Shown here piece after piece: positions 1 to 10,483 of a DNA stretch of 64,000 bases. A program made the translations under genes and the position numbers. Positions within the stretch are counted from its first letter, which is position 1. Every line of letters begins with the position of its first letter. Source of the DNA: Emiliania huxleyi CCMP1516 (Eukaryota; Haptophyta; Isochrysidales; Noelaerhabdaceae); assembly GCF_000372725.1 (NCBI RefSeq), contig NW_005202428.1, positions 1,264,438-1,328,437 of the forward strand, read 5' to 3'. The notes under the pieces are model-generated. The model saw nothing but the letters and a program-made list of their open reading frames with translations, had not been told where the DNA came from and searched no databases.

Positions 1-1958
1 CCTTGCCTCCTACATCCACACTCGGGTCATCATGATCTGCCTCGTCGTCTTCATCAGGTGGGCCCCCCCCCCACCCACCACCACCACCCCACCCACACAC
101 CCACACACACACACCCCTTTCCCCCTTCCCCCCTCCTCCTCACCCCCCCCCCCGCCCCCCCCAACCGCAGCTATGTCTACGCCGTGCCGGGCGACATCGA
201 GTGCACGTCCGCAACGGAGAAGCAGTGCAACGCGCTCGGCTCGGCGGCGCTGCTGTGGGAGCGCCTCCGCTTCCTCAACTACCTCCCGTCCAAGACCGAC
301 CAGGGTATCCCCGTCAACTCCACGTACACCATGCCGTTCCCAGATGGCGCCTACGTGCCGACCGCGGACAATCCGGGACCCGGCGCTTGGGAGTCGCTCG
401 TGTACGTCAAGGAGGACTACCACCACGGCCCCGTCAACGGCAACCGCGGCGGCTCGTACCTCACCATGCTCTCCGAGGGCGGCCTCAGCTTCGGCGTCGT
501 CAACATCGTCGGCAACTTCGGCACCGTCTTCGTCGACCAGTCCTACTGGCAGTCCGCCATCGCCGCGCGCCCCTCGTCTGCGCACCGCGGCTACCTGCTC
601 GGAGGCCTCGTCTGGTTCACCATCCCCATGTCGCTCGCCACCGCGCTCGGCCTCTCGTCGCTCGCGCTCAACGTCAAGATGCCCGCGGCAGAGGCCGGCG
701 CCGGCCTCGCGCCACCCGCGGCCGCCATCGTCCTGCTCGGCCAGGGCGGCGGCATCATGATCATCATCATGCTCTTCATGGCGCGCGCTTCGACCCATCC
801 ATGCCCCCTCTTCCCCCTTCGCCCTCCCCCACACCGCCCCGCCTCGCCGCGCAGGCCATCACCTCGACCGGCTCCGCCGAGTGCATCGCCGTCGCCTCCC
901 TCTTCGCGTACGACATCTACCGCAAGTACATCAAGCCCGACTGCACCGGCGCCGAGCTCCTCAAGGTCTCGCGCCTCGTCGTCGTCGGCTACGGCATCGT
1001 CTGCGGCCTCTTCGGCTACTTCCTCTACGGCGTGGGCGTCGGCCTCGGCTGGGTGTACTGCTTCATGGGCAACCCCGCCGTGCCACCCCTCCGCCGGACC
1101 CGCCCTCTCGCCCCTTTGACCCGCGGTTTATGCCCCCCCCCCCCCACAGGCACCATGATCGGCTCCGCCGTCATCCCCGTCTCGTGCTGCCTCTGCACGC
1201 GCTACATGACTGCCAACGGCGCCATGGCGGGCGCCTGGCTCGGCCAGATCCTCGCCCTCGTCTCGTGGATGGCGGTCGCCGCCTCGCGCTGCACCGACGG
1301 CTCCGACCCCGACGATTTCGTTGCGTCGGACGACTACCCGACGTGCGAGACGGGCTCGCTCGACGTGAACACCCTCGGCAACATCAACGCGCAAACCACC
1401 GGCTCCATCGTCGCGCTCTGCGTCTCGGGCATCATCGCCTTCGTCGTCGCGGCCATCGAGTACAAGTCGGGCAAGGAAACGCCCTTCGAGTGGGAGACGA
1501 TGCGCGAGGGCATCAAGCGCGTCGAGCAGGCGCCCCGCACACCCCTCTCTTCCGTTCGCTTCCCGCCGACGCCCGTGCAACCCCGCCCAGCGCCGGCGCA
1601 GGCCCCTCAGCACAGAGCCGCCTCTCACACCCCTCCCCCGCCGCGCCTCTCCCTCCCTCCGCAGGTCAAGGACGAGCTGCCCGAGTTCGAGATGACCGCT
1701 GAGTACCTCGACCCGGCCGCAAAGTACGTCTTCAAGTATGGCGTTGGCTACTCGGTCTTCCTCATCTTCGTCTGGCCGCTCGCCGTCATCGCGTGGGGCG
1801 TCTTCGACAAGGCCAACTACACGCTCTGGGCCTCGGTCGCCTACTGCTGGGGCTACATCGGCTCGCTCGTCATCGTCGTGCTGCCCGTCTACGAGTCGTG
1901 GGGCTCGCTCTCGAATGTGCTGACCTGCACCAAGCCTGCGCCGGAGGCCAAGGAGTGA
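1..1958 (+). CDS. DUR3: DUR3-type urea/polyamine-proton symporter, 3' part
   Basis: C-terminal part of a sodium:solute-symporter family protein of the DUR3 branch, which takes up urea (or polyamines) with protons across the plasma membrane. Exons read as 1-57, 171-780, 855-1068, 1150-1529 and 1665-1958, all in frame; the gene starts outside the window. DUR3 hallmarks are SYIHT before the first intron, [16 protein letters not shown] with [17 protein letters not shown] and [11 protein letters not shown], in the order expected for the transmembrane helices. The first intron is GT-AG; the next three start with GC (781, 1069, 1530) and are fixed by family continuity across the joins. The C-terminus ([14 protein letters not shown]) is short and cytosolic. 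It converges tail-to-tail on the HIRA gene. Family call is strong; the substrate is inferred. Confidence 0.9.
58..170 (+). other. Intron with C-rich tract
   Basis: GT-AG intron of the transporter gene, made almost entirely of C and CCCA/ACAC runs, ending in an AACCGCAG acceptor. Such pyrimidine-rich introns recur across the window. Confidence 0.75.
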
Positions 1959-2414
1959 AGCGTCGGCCAATATTCGCTACGCGCCCCCCCCCGGCGCCCG
2001 CAAGCGGGGCGGCGTGCCTTGCCCCCCTGGGCGCGCTGCCTGGAGCTGTGTGGGGGGTGTGTGTTGCGTGCGGGGGTATGGCTGGGCGCCTGTGCGACGC
2101 GCCGGAGCGCCCACTGGCCCAGCGCAAGCGGGGTCGTGTGTACAGTTGGAAGCTGCGGGACGTGAGATGTGTTGTACACTTTGCTGGCATAAAACTCTGT
2201 GAACACCCACAAGTGCCACAAGAAAACGAGGTTAGAGACGACCGGACCCGGACGGCAGAGTCGTGTACACTGTACTCGCTCGACCCTCGACCGCGGCGTG
2301 GGGGGCCAGCGGCCAGCCCGCTCCGCACATGAAAATGAACATGCACACTATGCCGACAATGCGGCCCCTCCCCCCCCCCCCCCCCACCCACCGCCTTATC
2401 CGAGCGCCGCCCAG
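1959..2414. other. Convergent 3' intergenic region
   Basis: Spacer between the stops of the DUR3-like gene (+) and HIRA (-). It holds a C tract near 2368-2390 and no ORF with family features. Both 3' UTRs and polyadenylation sites must lie here; no clear AATAAA signal is seen. Confidence 0.6.
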
Positions 2415-5400
2415 TCAGGCGCCCTTGACCATCTCGAGGAACTCGGCGACCAGCCGCTGCAGCTGTCGGTTCGTCGCGAGCGCGGGCAGGACGGAGCCCC
2501 GCAGCAGCTCGCGCTTGCTCAGCCCCGCGACCTGGCGTCGAGAGGGGGCGGGGAGCGGGCTCAGGCAAGACGCGGCGACGGCTCGGGATGGGCCGGGGCG
2601 AGAGAGAGAGGGAGAGAGAGAGAGAGAGAGGGCCCGATGTCTGGCACGCCTGCGCATCCCACCCGCCGTCGCCGCCCACGCCGCTGTCGGCCGGCGCCAG
2701 CGCGAGCGGGCCGAGCAGCTCGCTGCACAGCTCCTCGACGCGCGCCTGGTCGGCGGGCGGCTGCGCGAGGCACTGGGCGTACAGCCTCAGCCATCGGGCG
2801 TACTCTTGCCCGTCGCCTAGCGCAGCGGCCGCCGCCACCCTACATGGGGGCGATCCACCTCCAAAGTGAGCCAGCCCCGCGCCGCGCCCGAGTGCAAAGC
2901 GGCGGGCGCGGGCGCGCGCGCGCGCGGCGCGCCGGTGCTCGATGTGGGCGGTGGTGACGAGCCGCTGGCGCTCGCTCGGCATCGAAGCGAGGCGGGCCGC
3001 CGCCGCGGCGGGCCCCTCCCCTCCCCCCCCGCCCGCGAGGGGCGGGTGGACCAGCGCAGAAGCGTAGGTGGAGCCGCTAAAGGGACCGTCGGCGAGAGCG
3101 GCCCACGCCGCGAGGTCGCGCCGCCACGCAAACGAACCCGTCGAGAGGGTGAGCAGTGGAGAGCCGTCCGGCAGCAGCGACGCGTGCCGCAGCGCCACCG
3201 CGCCCCCCTCGCCCGCGGCGCGGCGCAACAGCGGCGCCGCAGACGCGCTGAGCACGCAACTGGGCGCAGAAGGGACTCCGCCCCAGACCACAACCTACGG
3301 GGCACCGGATCTCTCCGCCTGACCCGCAGCCCGCGCGACGCCTCTCCGTGCCACTCAGCCGCAACCTCGCCCTCGGCGCCGACGAGGAGGAGCGACTCGC
3401 CTACGGGACATGTCCCGGATGTGTCGTGGACATGTCCTCGCAAACGCCAACATACGGGGAGCGGGGAACGCGCGCCGCCGGGCGAGGCGTGCAGCGCCGC
3501 CGCCGCTGCCACCGCGTGGATGGGTGGCGCCGCGCGCCGGCCGGCGGCGGTGAGCAGCACGACCGAGCCGTCCTCGCAAGCGGCGGCACACCAGCCCGCG
3601 CCCGCGCTGCCGGCGAGCAGCACCGCCGGCGAGGTGAGCGCCGCGGACCAAGCGCGCTCTCCGTCGCGCGAGCAGACGAGAGTGCCCCCGCGCAGGCTGC
3701 CTCCGCCCTGGCTGCCTCCGCCCTGGCTGCCCCCGCCCTGGCTGCCCCCGCCCTGGCTGCCCCCGCCCGTCGCCTCGAGCACGGCGTGCCCGCCGTCGGC
3801 GCCGAACGCGCCCGGCGGCGCGGCGGAGGGGAGGGAGCGCACCACCCTCCCGCTGGCCGTCGCCGGCGCCAGCAGCCATCGGCGCGCCCTGTCCCGGCCG
3901 CCGGCAGCCTCACCGCCGCCGCCGTCTGCGCCGCCGCTCGACGCGCCGTTGGGCCGCTCCACCCGCTGCCGCTTCGAGGCTGCTGCGGCGGCGGCGGCCG
4001 CCGCGCGCTCCGCCGAGGCGGCGGCGGAGGAGGCCGCCGGGAGGGCGGGTCGCTGCGGGTGCGCCGCCGGTCGAGGAGGGGCGGGGTTGAGGGCTGCGGC
4101 GAGGGCGGCGCCGCCGGCCGCGCCACCGACGCCGTTGGCCATCCCTCTGCTCGCGCCGCGCGCCAGACCACACAGACCGCCCCCGCCCGGAAGCGCAGGT
4201 GGCGCCCACGGCGGCGGCGCCGCCGCCGCCGCCGCCGCCGAGTCTTTGTGGCTTGGGCCGGCGGCCTCACCCGCGGGCGACGGCTCCGGCGCGGGCGGGT
4301 CGATTGCGACGGGCGTGATGCGGCGCCGTCCGTCCTTTGTCTTTGTCTCTCGCTGCAGCCGCAACACCTGCTCGGGCGAGGGGCCCGCCGCGCCCGCCGC
4401 CGCGCCCGCCGCCGCGCCGTCAGCCATCGAAGGCGGCGGCGTTGCGGGCGCGGCGGTGGGCGTGCCGCCGCCGCCGCCACGAGAAGGCGGCGGCGGCGGC
4501 GTGGGCGGCGGGACGGCGGGGCCAGCTGCGGCACGCCTCGGCGCGGGCGGCGGCGGCTGGGCCGCGGCGGCCTCGAGGGCGAGCAAGTCTGCAGAGAGAG
4601 GGAGGTCCGCCGCGCCGGCGGCGGCGGCGGCGCCGTAGAGCTGGGAGAGGCGTGCGGCCTGCTCTGCGGGCGGGAGGGGCGTGCCGACCTCGTGCGGCTC
4701 GATCTGGATGGCGGCGACGGAGCCGTCCATCGAGCAGCAGAGCAGGGTGGAGCCTAGTGGGAGGGGGCGGGTGCAGTGTGAGGAGACGCCACTCCGGCGC
4801 GGGCGGAGTCCTCCTCCCCGCCGCTGCCGTCCGCCGCCCAGGAGAGGTCGAGCACGTCCTCCTGCGGGGGCGTGCGGTGACGCGGTGGTGTGCGGTGTTT
4901 TGCGGTGACAGCGCGGTGGATCGGTGGTGTGCGGTGGTGAGTGTCTGCGCCTTGAAGAGGTCCCGCACAACCACGAGCGCCTTTGGCTGGCACGTGACCC
5001 AGACCTGCGCCAAGGCCGCAGCCAGAGTCAGCCAGGGTCAGCCAGAGTCAGCCAGAGTCGGGGCGTGAGAACGTGTCTCGTTAGAGTGTACTCAAGCACC
5101 GCGTGAATACGAGGGCTATAGTACCGCTCTCCTGAATATGGCTGAACACAGCGGAATACAGGCGAGTCTCTGTCCCCTCTCGAGTGGCTGCGCATCTACA
5201 CGCCCTCGCACAGAGACGACGCAGTCTTGCCCGCCCAGCGCACAGACAGAGTAGGCGGCGGAGGCGGCCCCGCCGCCGTCGCCTGTGGAGGATGGACTCG
5301 GTGGTCAAGGAATGAGTACGAGTAAGACTCGCAGTGAATGAAGAGAGGAGGCTCGCGGAGCAGGGGTGCCTGCCGCCGCCTCGGCCGCCGCCGCCGGCCC

Positions 5401-6454
5401 GCGCGTGAAGATGCGGGGCGAGAAGGCGCCGACGACGACGGGCGCCTTGTGGCCCACAAAGTCGCACTCTTGCCTCCACTGCGACGTGTCGGTGCCGGTC
5501 GGGCGGCGCAGCACGACGGCGATGTGGGCGGGCTTCTTGTACGCGTGGGGCGCGCAGACGAACTGGCCGTCGGGCGACCAGCTCAGCCGGCGGAAGAGCG
5601 TCTTTTGCGACGTTCGCAGGAATGGCTCCTCGATGCGGCCTGCGCAAGACGAATCTGATGATGACGATGGTGATGACGAGAATCACATGTGGGTAGTCAT
5701 GGTTGGAAGGGCTGCTCGACGCGCGTGGAGCACACTGTCCTCTCGAGTGCCAGTCGGGGTGCAAGCCATGCCTCCTCCTCTACCAGCAGCGAGCGCCTGC
5801 CAGGCTCCACTCGCGGCTCTCCCACACGAGCACGGCGCGGTCGTCGCCCTGCGAGGCGATGTAGCGGCCGACCGGGTCCCACCCCACCCCCTTGGCCATC
5901 CCGTGGTGCCCCTGCAGCACCGCAACCTGCTGCTGCGCCCCGCCGAGCTGCGCGCCTCCGCCCGCCGCCGCGCCCGCCGCCTCCCACACGCGCACCGTGT
6001 TGTCGAGCGAGACGGAGGCGAGACGGTGGCCGGCCGGCGCCCACGCGAGGTCGACCACGTCGCCCGCGTGCCCCGTGAGCGTCAGCACGCAGCGCCACCG
6101 CTCGGCCGACGGCGGCGCTCGCGAGCCAAAGGGAGCGCTCGCGCCCGCCTCGCCAGCGGCCGCCTGCCGCCAGAGCATGACGAGGTGGTCGTCGGAGCCC
6201 GAGGCGAGGAGCAGGCCGTCGGCGGACCACCGCACGCAGTTGACCGCGCCGTGGTGCCCGTCCAGCGTCGCGAGCAGCCGCGGCTCCGCCTCGTCCGCCT
6301 CGGCCGCGCGGTCCACGACAGGCCGCATCGCCCAGAGCTTGATGAGGTGATCCTGCCCCGCCGTCGCGAAGCGCGAGCCGTCGGGGTGCACGTGGATCGA
6401 AAAGATGGGCTGGGAGTCGTGGTCGACCCACGCCGGCTTCATGATCTGCACCAT
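2415..6454 (-). CDS. HIRA: HIRA histone H3.3 chaperone
   Basis: Subunit of the HIR complex, which deposits histone H3.3 independently of replication. Ten exons keep frame throughout: 6454-5797, 5639-5370, 5282-5212, 5004-4951, 4861-4828, 4753-3452, 3400-3342, 3294-2933, 2839-2650 and 2531-2415, giving 1038 aa (human about 1017). N-terminal WD40 propeller starts IMKPAWVDHDSQPIFSIHVHP, with NCVRWSADG, GDVVDLAWAP, LSWSPDGQ, CDFVGHKAPVV, YSVCALGGQD and SMDGSVA. The B domain that binds ASF1 is ETKTKDGRRRITPVAI (nt 4306-4353). The Hira C-terminal domain ends LSKRELLRGS...LEMVKGA. The 34-nt exon is fixed by both neighbours. An insertion before the C-terminal domain carries five GGGSQ units. The start could instead be an upstream Met at 6496. 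The 3342-3452 joins use very short introns (51 and 47 nt) and are the least certain. Confidence 0.92.
3696..3775 (-). repeat. 15-bp tandem repeat coding GGGSQ
   Basis: About five copies of a 15-bp unit inside the large HIRA exon, encoding GGGSQ linkers on the minus strand. In frame, so it should lengthen a flexible linker without breaking the gene. Confidence 0.85.
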
Positions 6455-6690
6455 TGGCTGCACGATTAAAAAGAAATCTGGCCGCGTCTCCCCCATCTCG
6501 TCTGCCTTGGCTATGGGCCCTCCGGAGAAACGCGACCTTTGAACGTGTGGGCGGCAGCTGTCTGTTTACAGGCGCTGGCCGCCCGCGCGCGCGCCGGACC
6601 GGCTCCGGCACGTCAGGCGCTGGGCGGCGCGCGTCCACACTGCGCGTCGCGCAAAAGGCGAGCGCTCGCCGCCGCTACGGCGGCGGCGGC

Positions 6691-6802
6691 GGCCGACGGC
6701 CGACGGCCGACGGCCGACGGCCGACGGCCGACGGCCGACGGCCGACGGCCGACGGCCGACGGCCGACGGCCGACGGCCGACGGCAGACGGCAGACGGCAT
6801 AC
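6691..6802. repeat. 7-bp minisatellite (CCGACGG)n
   Basis: About 15 head-to-tail copies of CCGACGG, degenerating at the right end to CAGACGG. No coding sense is apparent, although ORFs run through it in several frames. Confidence 0.9.
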
Positions 6803-6852
6803 GGCCTAGGGCTCGGCTGGGCGCGCACGCGCACGCGCGCGCGTCGCGCGCC

Positions 6853-6950
6853 ACGCGTCGCTCCGCGAGGGCGCGCGCCAACCGCGATTCGAACCGGGGC
6901 CAAAAGGCGCCTGGAGCGACCGCGGTCCGGTCGCGCCACCGCGGCTGCGG
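6853..6950 (-). repeat. tRNA-derived (SINE-like) element, copy 1
   Basis: On the minus strand there is an A-box-like TGGCGCGACCGG (6938-6927), then a B-box-like GGTTCGAATC (6895-6886) at tRNA-like spacing. The flanks resemble the copy at 26168-26265. The T stem does not pair fully, so this is not a working tRNA; a tRNA-derived SINE head is the better reading. Confidence 0.55.
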
Positions 6951-7076
6951 GGCTGATAGAGCAGGCCGGCTGCGGCTCCTGATGTACCTCCGCTTTTGGG
7001 TATGGCGGTCGCGCGCTGCCGACGGCGCTCGCCGGCGCTACGGCGCTCGCGGCGCGCTCGTGGCGTTCAGGGCGGC

Positions 7077-7092
7077 TCGCACACGCACACGC

Positions 7093-7185
<93 letters not shown>
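7077..7185. repeat. (CA)n microsatellite
   Basis: About 105 bp of nearly pure CA dinucleotide, directly upstream of a dispersed repeat. Confidence 0.97.
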
Positions 7186-7187
<2 letters not shown>

Positions 7188-7195
7188 CACAGACA

Positions 7196-7556
7196 CACAG
7201 CCCCTTCCCCTCCCCCCTCAAGGGCGAGGACACGCACAGGCCGCACCTCTAGTGAGGCCCGCATAGTATGTGGGAGACTCGTGCCGCCGCCCCTGCCACC
7301 CCTGTGTCAGTATGCCTGTGGTAGGAGAGACTGCCAGCGACAAGCTGGAGGCAGGTCGCTAGACTGAGATGAGACCGCCAGTGGATGTGGGAGTCCACCG
7401 CGCACCGCGCTGCGAGCCTGTCGTGTCCCTTGTCAGGAGCAGGAGAGCCCCACCTGTCCCCCTGATCGTTCTTCCAAAATCCTGCTCGTGCAGGTGGGGA
7501 CCCTGTCCTCGTCCCATCCCTCGTTTGGCGTGTCTGTTTTCTTTCTTTCTTTCTTT
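7196..7556 (+). repeat. Dispersed ~365-bp repeat, copy A
   Basis: Nearly identical to 63485-63855 in the same orientation: one substitution (TCAGTATGCC against TCAGTGTGCC) and two small indels. It ends in a TTTC-rich pyrimidine tract. Diverged inverted fragments lie at 22185-22345 and 42485-42580. No ORF is conserved, so it is probably a non-autonomous transposable element. Confidence 0.85.
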
Positions 7557-7819
7557 TTCTGCCTTGGCTGTTTGCTTTCTTTGTTTCTTTCTTTCTTTCC
7601 TCACTCTCTTCTTCACTTTTGGAGAGAGAGAGAGATTTTTAGCAATACCAAACAACTCTAACACTCACACGTAATTTGGGGCCTGGAGCCCTGTTCACGC
7701 GCGCGCGAGACGCGCAGACAGGGTTGCCAGGTGAGAGCGAATGGCGCGGTTCACGCCTCGCACAACAGAGAAAGAGAGAGAGAGAGATGCGCTCTGCATG
7801 GTGGGACATAAAAGAGAGC

Positions 7820-7935
7820 GAGTACTTGGGCACTTGGAGCACTTGGAGTGCGGTCATCAACCTCACGCCCAGGACCGGGGAGCTGAGAAGCGCACCCAGT
7901 TGGCCGGACGCTCGGCATCGGGTTACGGGCTAGAG
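7820..7935 (+). repeat. Dispersed repeat, GCACTTGGAG family
   Basis: Matches 51505-51611 over about 110 bp, from GAGCACTTGGAGTG through GAGCTGAGAAGCGCACCCAG to GGTTACGGGCTAGAG. A shorter piece lies at 44897-44925. Confidence 0.75.
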
Positions 7936-7980
7936 AGCCCTAGCCCCGGGGGTGCGCGGTCGCAGGGCCATAACACGGGT

Positions 7981-8122
7981 CTCCGAGGGTTGGCTCCGCG
8001 CTCCGGGTTTCCCCTAGCAGCAGACCGCCCCCTCTACTCGGAGCTAAAGAATACTCTCCGAGGGTTGGACCCGCGTACCAGGTTTCCCCTTAACTGCAAG
8101 GACGCCCCCTCTACTCGGAGCT
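7981..8122. repeat. Two tandem 66-68-bp hairpin units
   Basis: Units at 7981-8046 and 8055-8122 each start CTCCGAGGGTTGG and end CTACTCGGAGCTA. CTCCGAG at one end can pair with CTCGGAG at the other, so each can form a stem-loop. Function unknown. Confidence 0.75.
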
Positions 8123-8123
8123 A

Positions 8124-8989
8124 GTGATACGTGATACGGGAATACGTACCGCCCCCACGCAGTACCTGCACTACTCGACGATAATACAAGAAGAATACGC
8201 AGCTTGGAAGACGCCTATAAAGAAAAAAAACAGCAAGCTAAATTTCGGCGGCTAAAAAGCAAAGGACGGGCGCTTTTGATCGGCAAAGCAAAGTTGGAGT
8301 AACGGCGACCGCGTCGCCACAATGCGAGTCGCCTGTCGAACAGCCTTGGCGGCGCGCATGCGCCGCAGGGTTGACCGACAGCCGCGCGCCTCGAGCCTCT
8401 CGCTCCACTCGCGGCACGACGCGCCCCGCGCGCCGGTCAGCGCAGCAGGAGTATTGCGACATGCTGCACAACGCCAGGGACAGCACTGAGAAGCTGGCGC
8501 CAGTCGCCCACCAGCATGTCTCAGCACCGGGTGAGGGAGCATGCTGCGCACGCTGATGCAGCACGAGGTCACCACCAATCAGGCCCTCACGCCACTGCGC
8601 GGCCGCCCTCGAGCACCAGCAGCCGCGCTGCGCCATGCTCAAGCTCAGGAGGCCACCCTGCTTCTCGCAGCTTTGTGCAGCGCAGCGAGTGAGCAGCGCC
8701 GCACCAGGCGGACCCATGGCGTGTTCAGCCAGCCGTGAGGCGGAGGCAGGCCGAGTGAGCGCGAGCCGCGCGGGAGGCCATGCCCCGCGTACCGGCGAGC
8801 GAGTGGCACGAAAGAGTGCAAGTCGCGCATGCTTTTGCGTCGTATGGGCGAGTTTGTTCACTTTTGCAAAAAGAAAGGGAGAAGTCTTTCACCATAGATT
8901 CGCCACACCAACAGCCCTACAACAGCTACTATGCGTCGGGGGTTTGGGAGCTCTGAACGTCGGGGCTACGTGGCTGTGTGAATGAACAT
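8124..8989. other. Intergenic, no gene recognised
   Basis: ORFs here are long on the minus strand but low-complexity and match no family known to me. Confidence 0.5.
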
Positions 8990-9178
8990 GCGTGTCGCGC
9001 ACTCATTCATGACCGGTCTCAATGCCCCACCCCCCTGCGCGCGGGCCTTCTAAGCCCGCGGGTAGTCCCCCCCCATCCCCAGGGCCTCCAGGGCTCGCAC
9101 CTCAACCTCTCACAGGCCAGCGCACAGCGCCATATGAGGTATTTTCTTCTCAATAACAAGGCTGTGAACGCCCGAGAG
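8990..9178 (+). repeat. Dispersed repeat, CTCATTCATGACC family, copy 1
   Basis: About 185 bp nearly identical to 48603-48782: CACTCATTCATGACCGGTCT, then GCGCGCGGGCCTTCTA, then AGGGCCTCCAGGGCTCGCAC, then ATTTTCTTCTCAATAACAAG. It ends 36 bp before the TRAPPC5 start, so that gene may use repeat-derived upstream sequence. Confidence 0.85.
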
Positions 9179-9214
9179 ACACTGCCGATCGAGAGCGAGT
9201 TGCTCAGCTTGCAC

Positions 9215-10201
9215 ATGTCAGTCTCTGTATCGACGCTCCTCCCCACCCGAACGGCTCGGAAGCGCAGCGAGGTTTGCTCTGCCTGCAGATACACTGTCAC
9301 CACCGCCCAGGCCTCGGCCGCACGCACCGCTGACCCGTACCTAGGTCGTGAGCCAGAGCGCCTTCGCCTTCCTCTTTTCCGAGATGATTCAGTACTCGCA
9401 GACGCGGGTCAACACTGCCGATGAGCTCATCGCAAAGTGAGCACGCGCACACGCGGAGCCCGCGCCGCACGCGTCGCCTGCCGCGCACAGACGTCGCGGC
9501 ACCCACGCGACGCCGCGCTTTTTCCGACGCTCCCGCAGGCTCGAGGACGCCGGCGTCGGCGTGGGCAGGCGCGCGCTGGAGCTTGCTTGCTGGCGCGAGA
9601 GGAGCTCAAAGCGAGAGACGCGCGTGCGCGGCATCCTGCAGTTCATCACCCAGGCGCCTGCTCCCCAGCGGCCGCCCCTTTCCTCCGCCGCGGCAGTCGC
9701 ACGGTGAGCGGCCGGCGCCTCGCGTCAGGCGCTGTGGAAGTCGCTGTTTGGCGCGCACGCCGACAGCCTGCAGAAAGTCCAGGACTCGGACGACGAATTC
9801 ATGATTGTGGAAAAGGTGCCGCGGGGAGGGGGTGAGGGCGGGGGAGGCAGCCGAGGGGCGAGGGGGCGGGTCGAGCGGCGAGAGAGGAGAGAGAGCCAGC
9901 GGGAAGGGTGCGGTCTGAGCCCGCGGCGTCGCTGCCCAGGAGCCGCTCGTGAATGCCTTCATCTCCTCCGCGCCCGTCAACTGCGCTGCGTTTGTCGCCG
10001 GCGGCCGCACACCCTCACCGCCCGAGTCGGGGCGGCTGGGAAGGCGACTCGCGGTTCTCACGGATAGGCGTGGTTCGAGGCGTGCTCGAGGCGGCGCAGT
10101 TCCCAGCAGAGGTGTCCGCGCACGACAACGAGGAGGGGGCGACCGTGCTGCTCATCAAATTCGCGCCCGAGGTGCTTGAGCGGGAGAAGAGGCAGGCATG
10201 A
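9215..10201 (+). CDS. TRAPPC5: TRAPP complex subunit 5 (Trs31)
   Basis: Core subunit of the TRAPP tethering complex, which acts as a Rab1/Ypt1 exchange factor in ER-to-Golgi traffic. Six exons keep frame: 9215-9271, 9345-9436, 9539-9653, 9729-9815, 9940-10000 and 10068-10201 (181 aa; human 188). Family motifs in order are SAFAFLFSEMIQYSQTRV, LEDAGVGVGRRAL, ALWKSLFGAHADSLQK, FMIVEKEPLVNAFIS, CAAFVAG, VLEAAQFPAEVSAH and TVLLIKFAPEVLERE. Introns at 9654 and 10001 start with GC, the other three with GT. The first exon (MSVSVSTLLPTRTARKRSE) is chosen because it keeps frame and ends at a GT donor; that stretch is variable in the family, so it is the least certain part. Confidence 0.9.
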
Positions 10202-10483
10202 GGGCTCGACCTATTTATTCCTAAACTTTTTTCCCACCAAAATTCTTTCACGGATGATTTCACGCGATGTACATGTCCACCCCACCGCAGCCGCTCGCGC
10301 CGCCTCGCCGCCGCCTCCACCGCTCTCTCGCCAAGCACGCCGCCGCCCGCCCGCCTCCTCGACCACGACCTCTCCGTCTCCCCAGACCCCACGGACCTCC
10401 TTCTTCGCGCCCTCTCCCGCTGCGACCCCGTCGACATCGCTCGCGTCGCGGCCGTCTCGCTGCTCTTCCACGCCGCGCTTGCG

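Noticed and set aside
6891-6950. Functional tRNA gene
   Set aside because: A- and B-box motifs are present, but the T stem and acceptor stem do not pair, so it is called a tRNA-derived repeat.
6996-7367. ORF with poly-His-Thr and opposite poly-Cys-Val
   Set aside because: Translation of the CA microsatellite.
8238-8861. 207-aa minus-strand ORF
   Set aside because: Codon and residue composition look random, and no motif is present.
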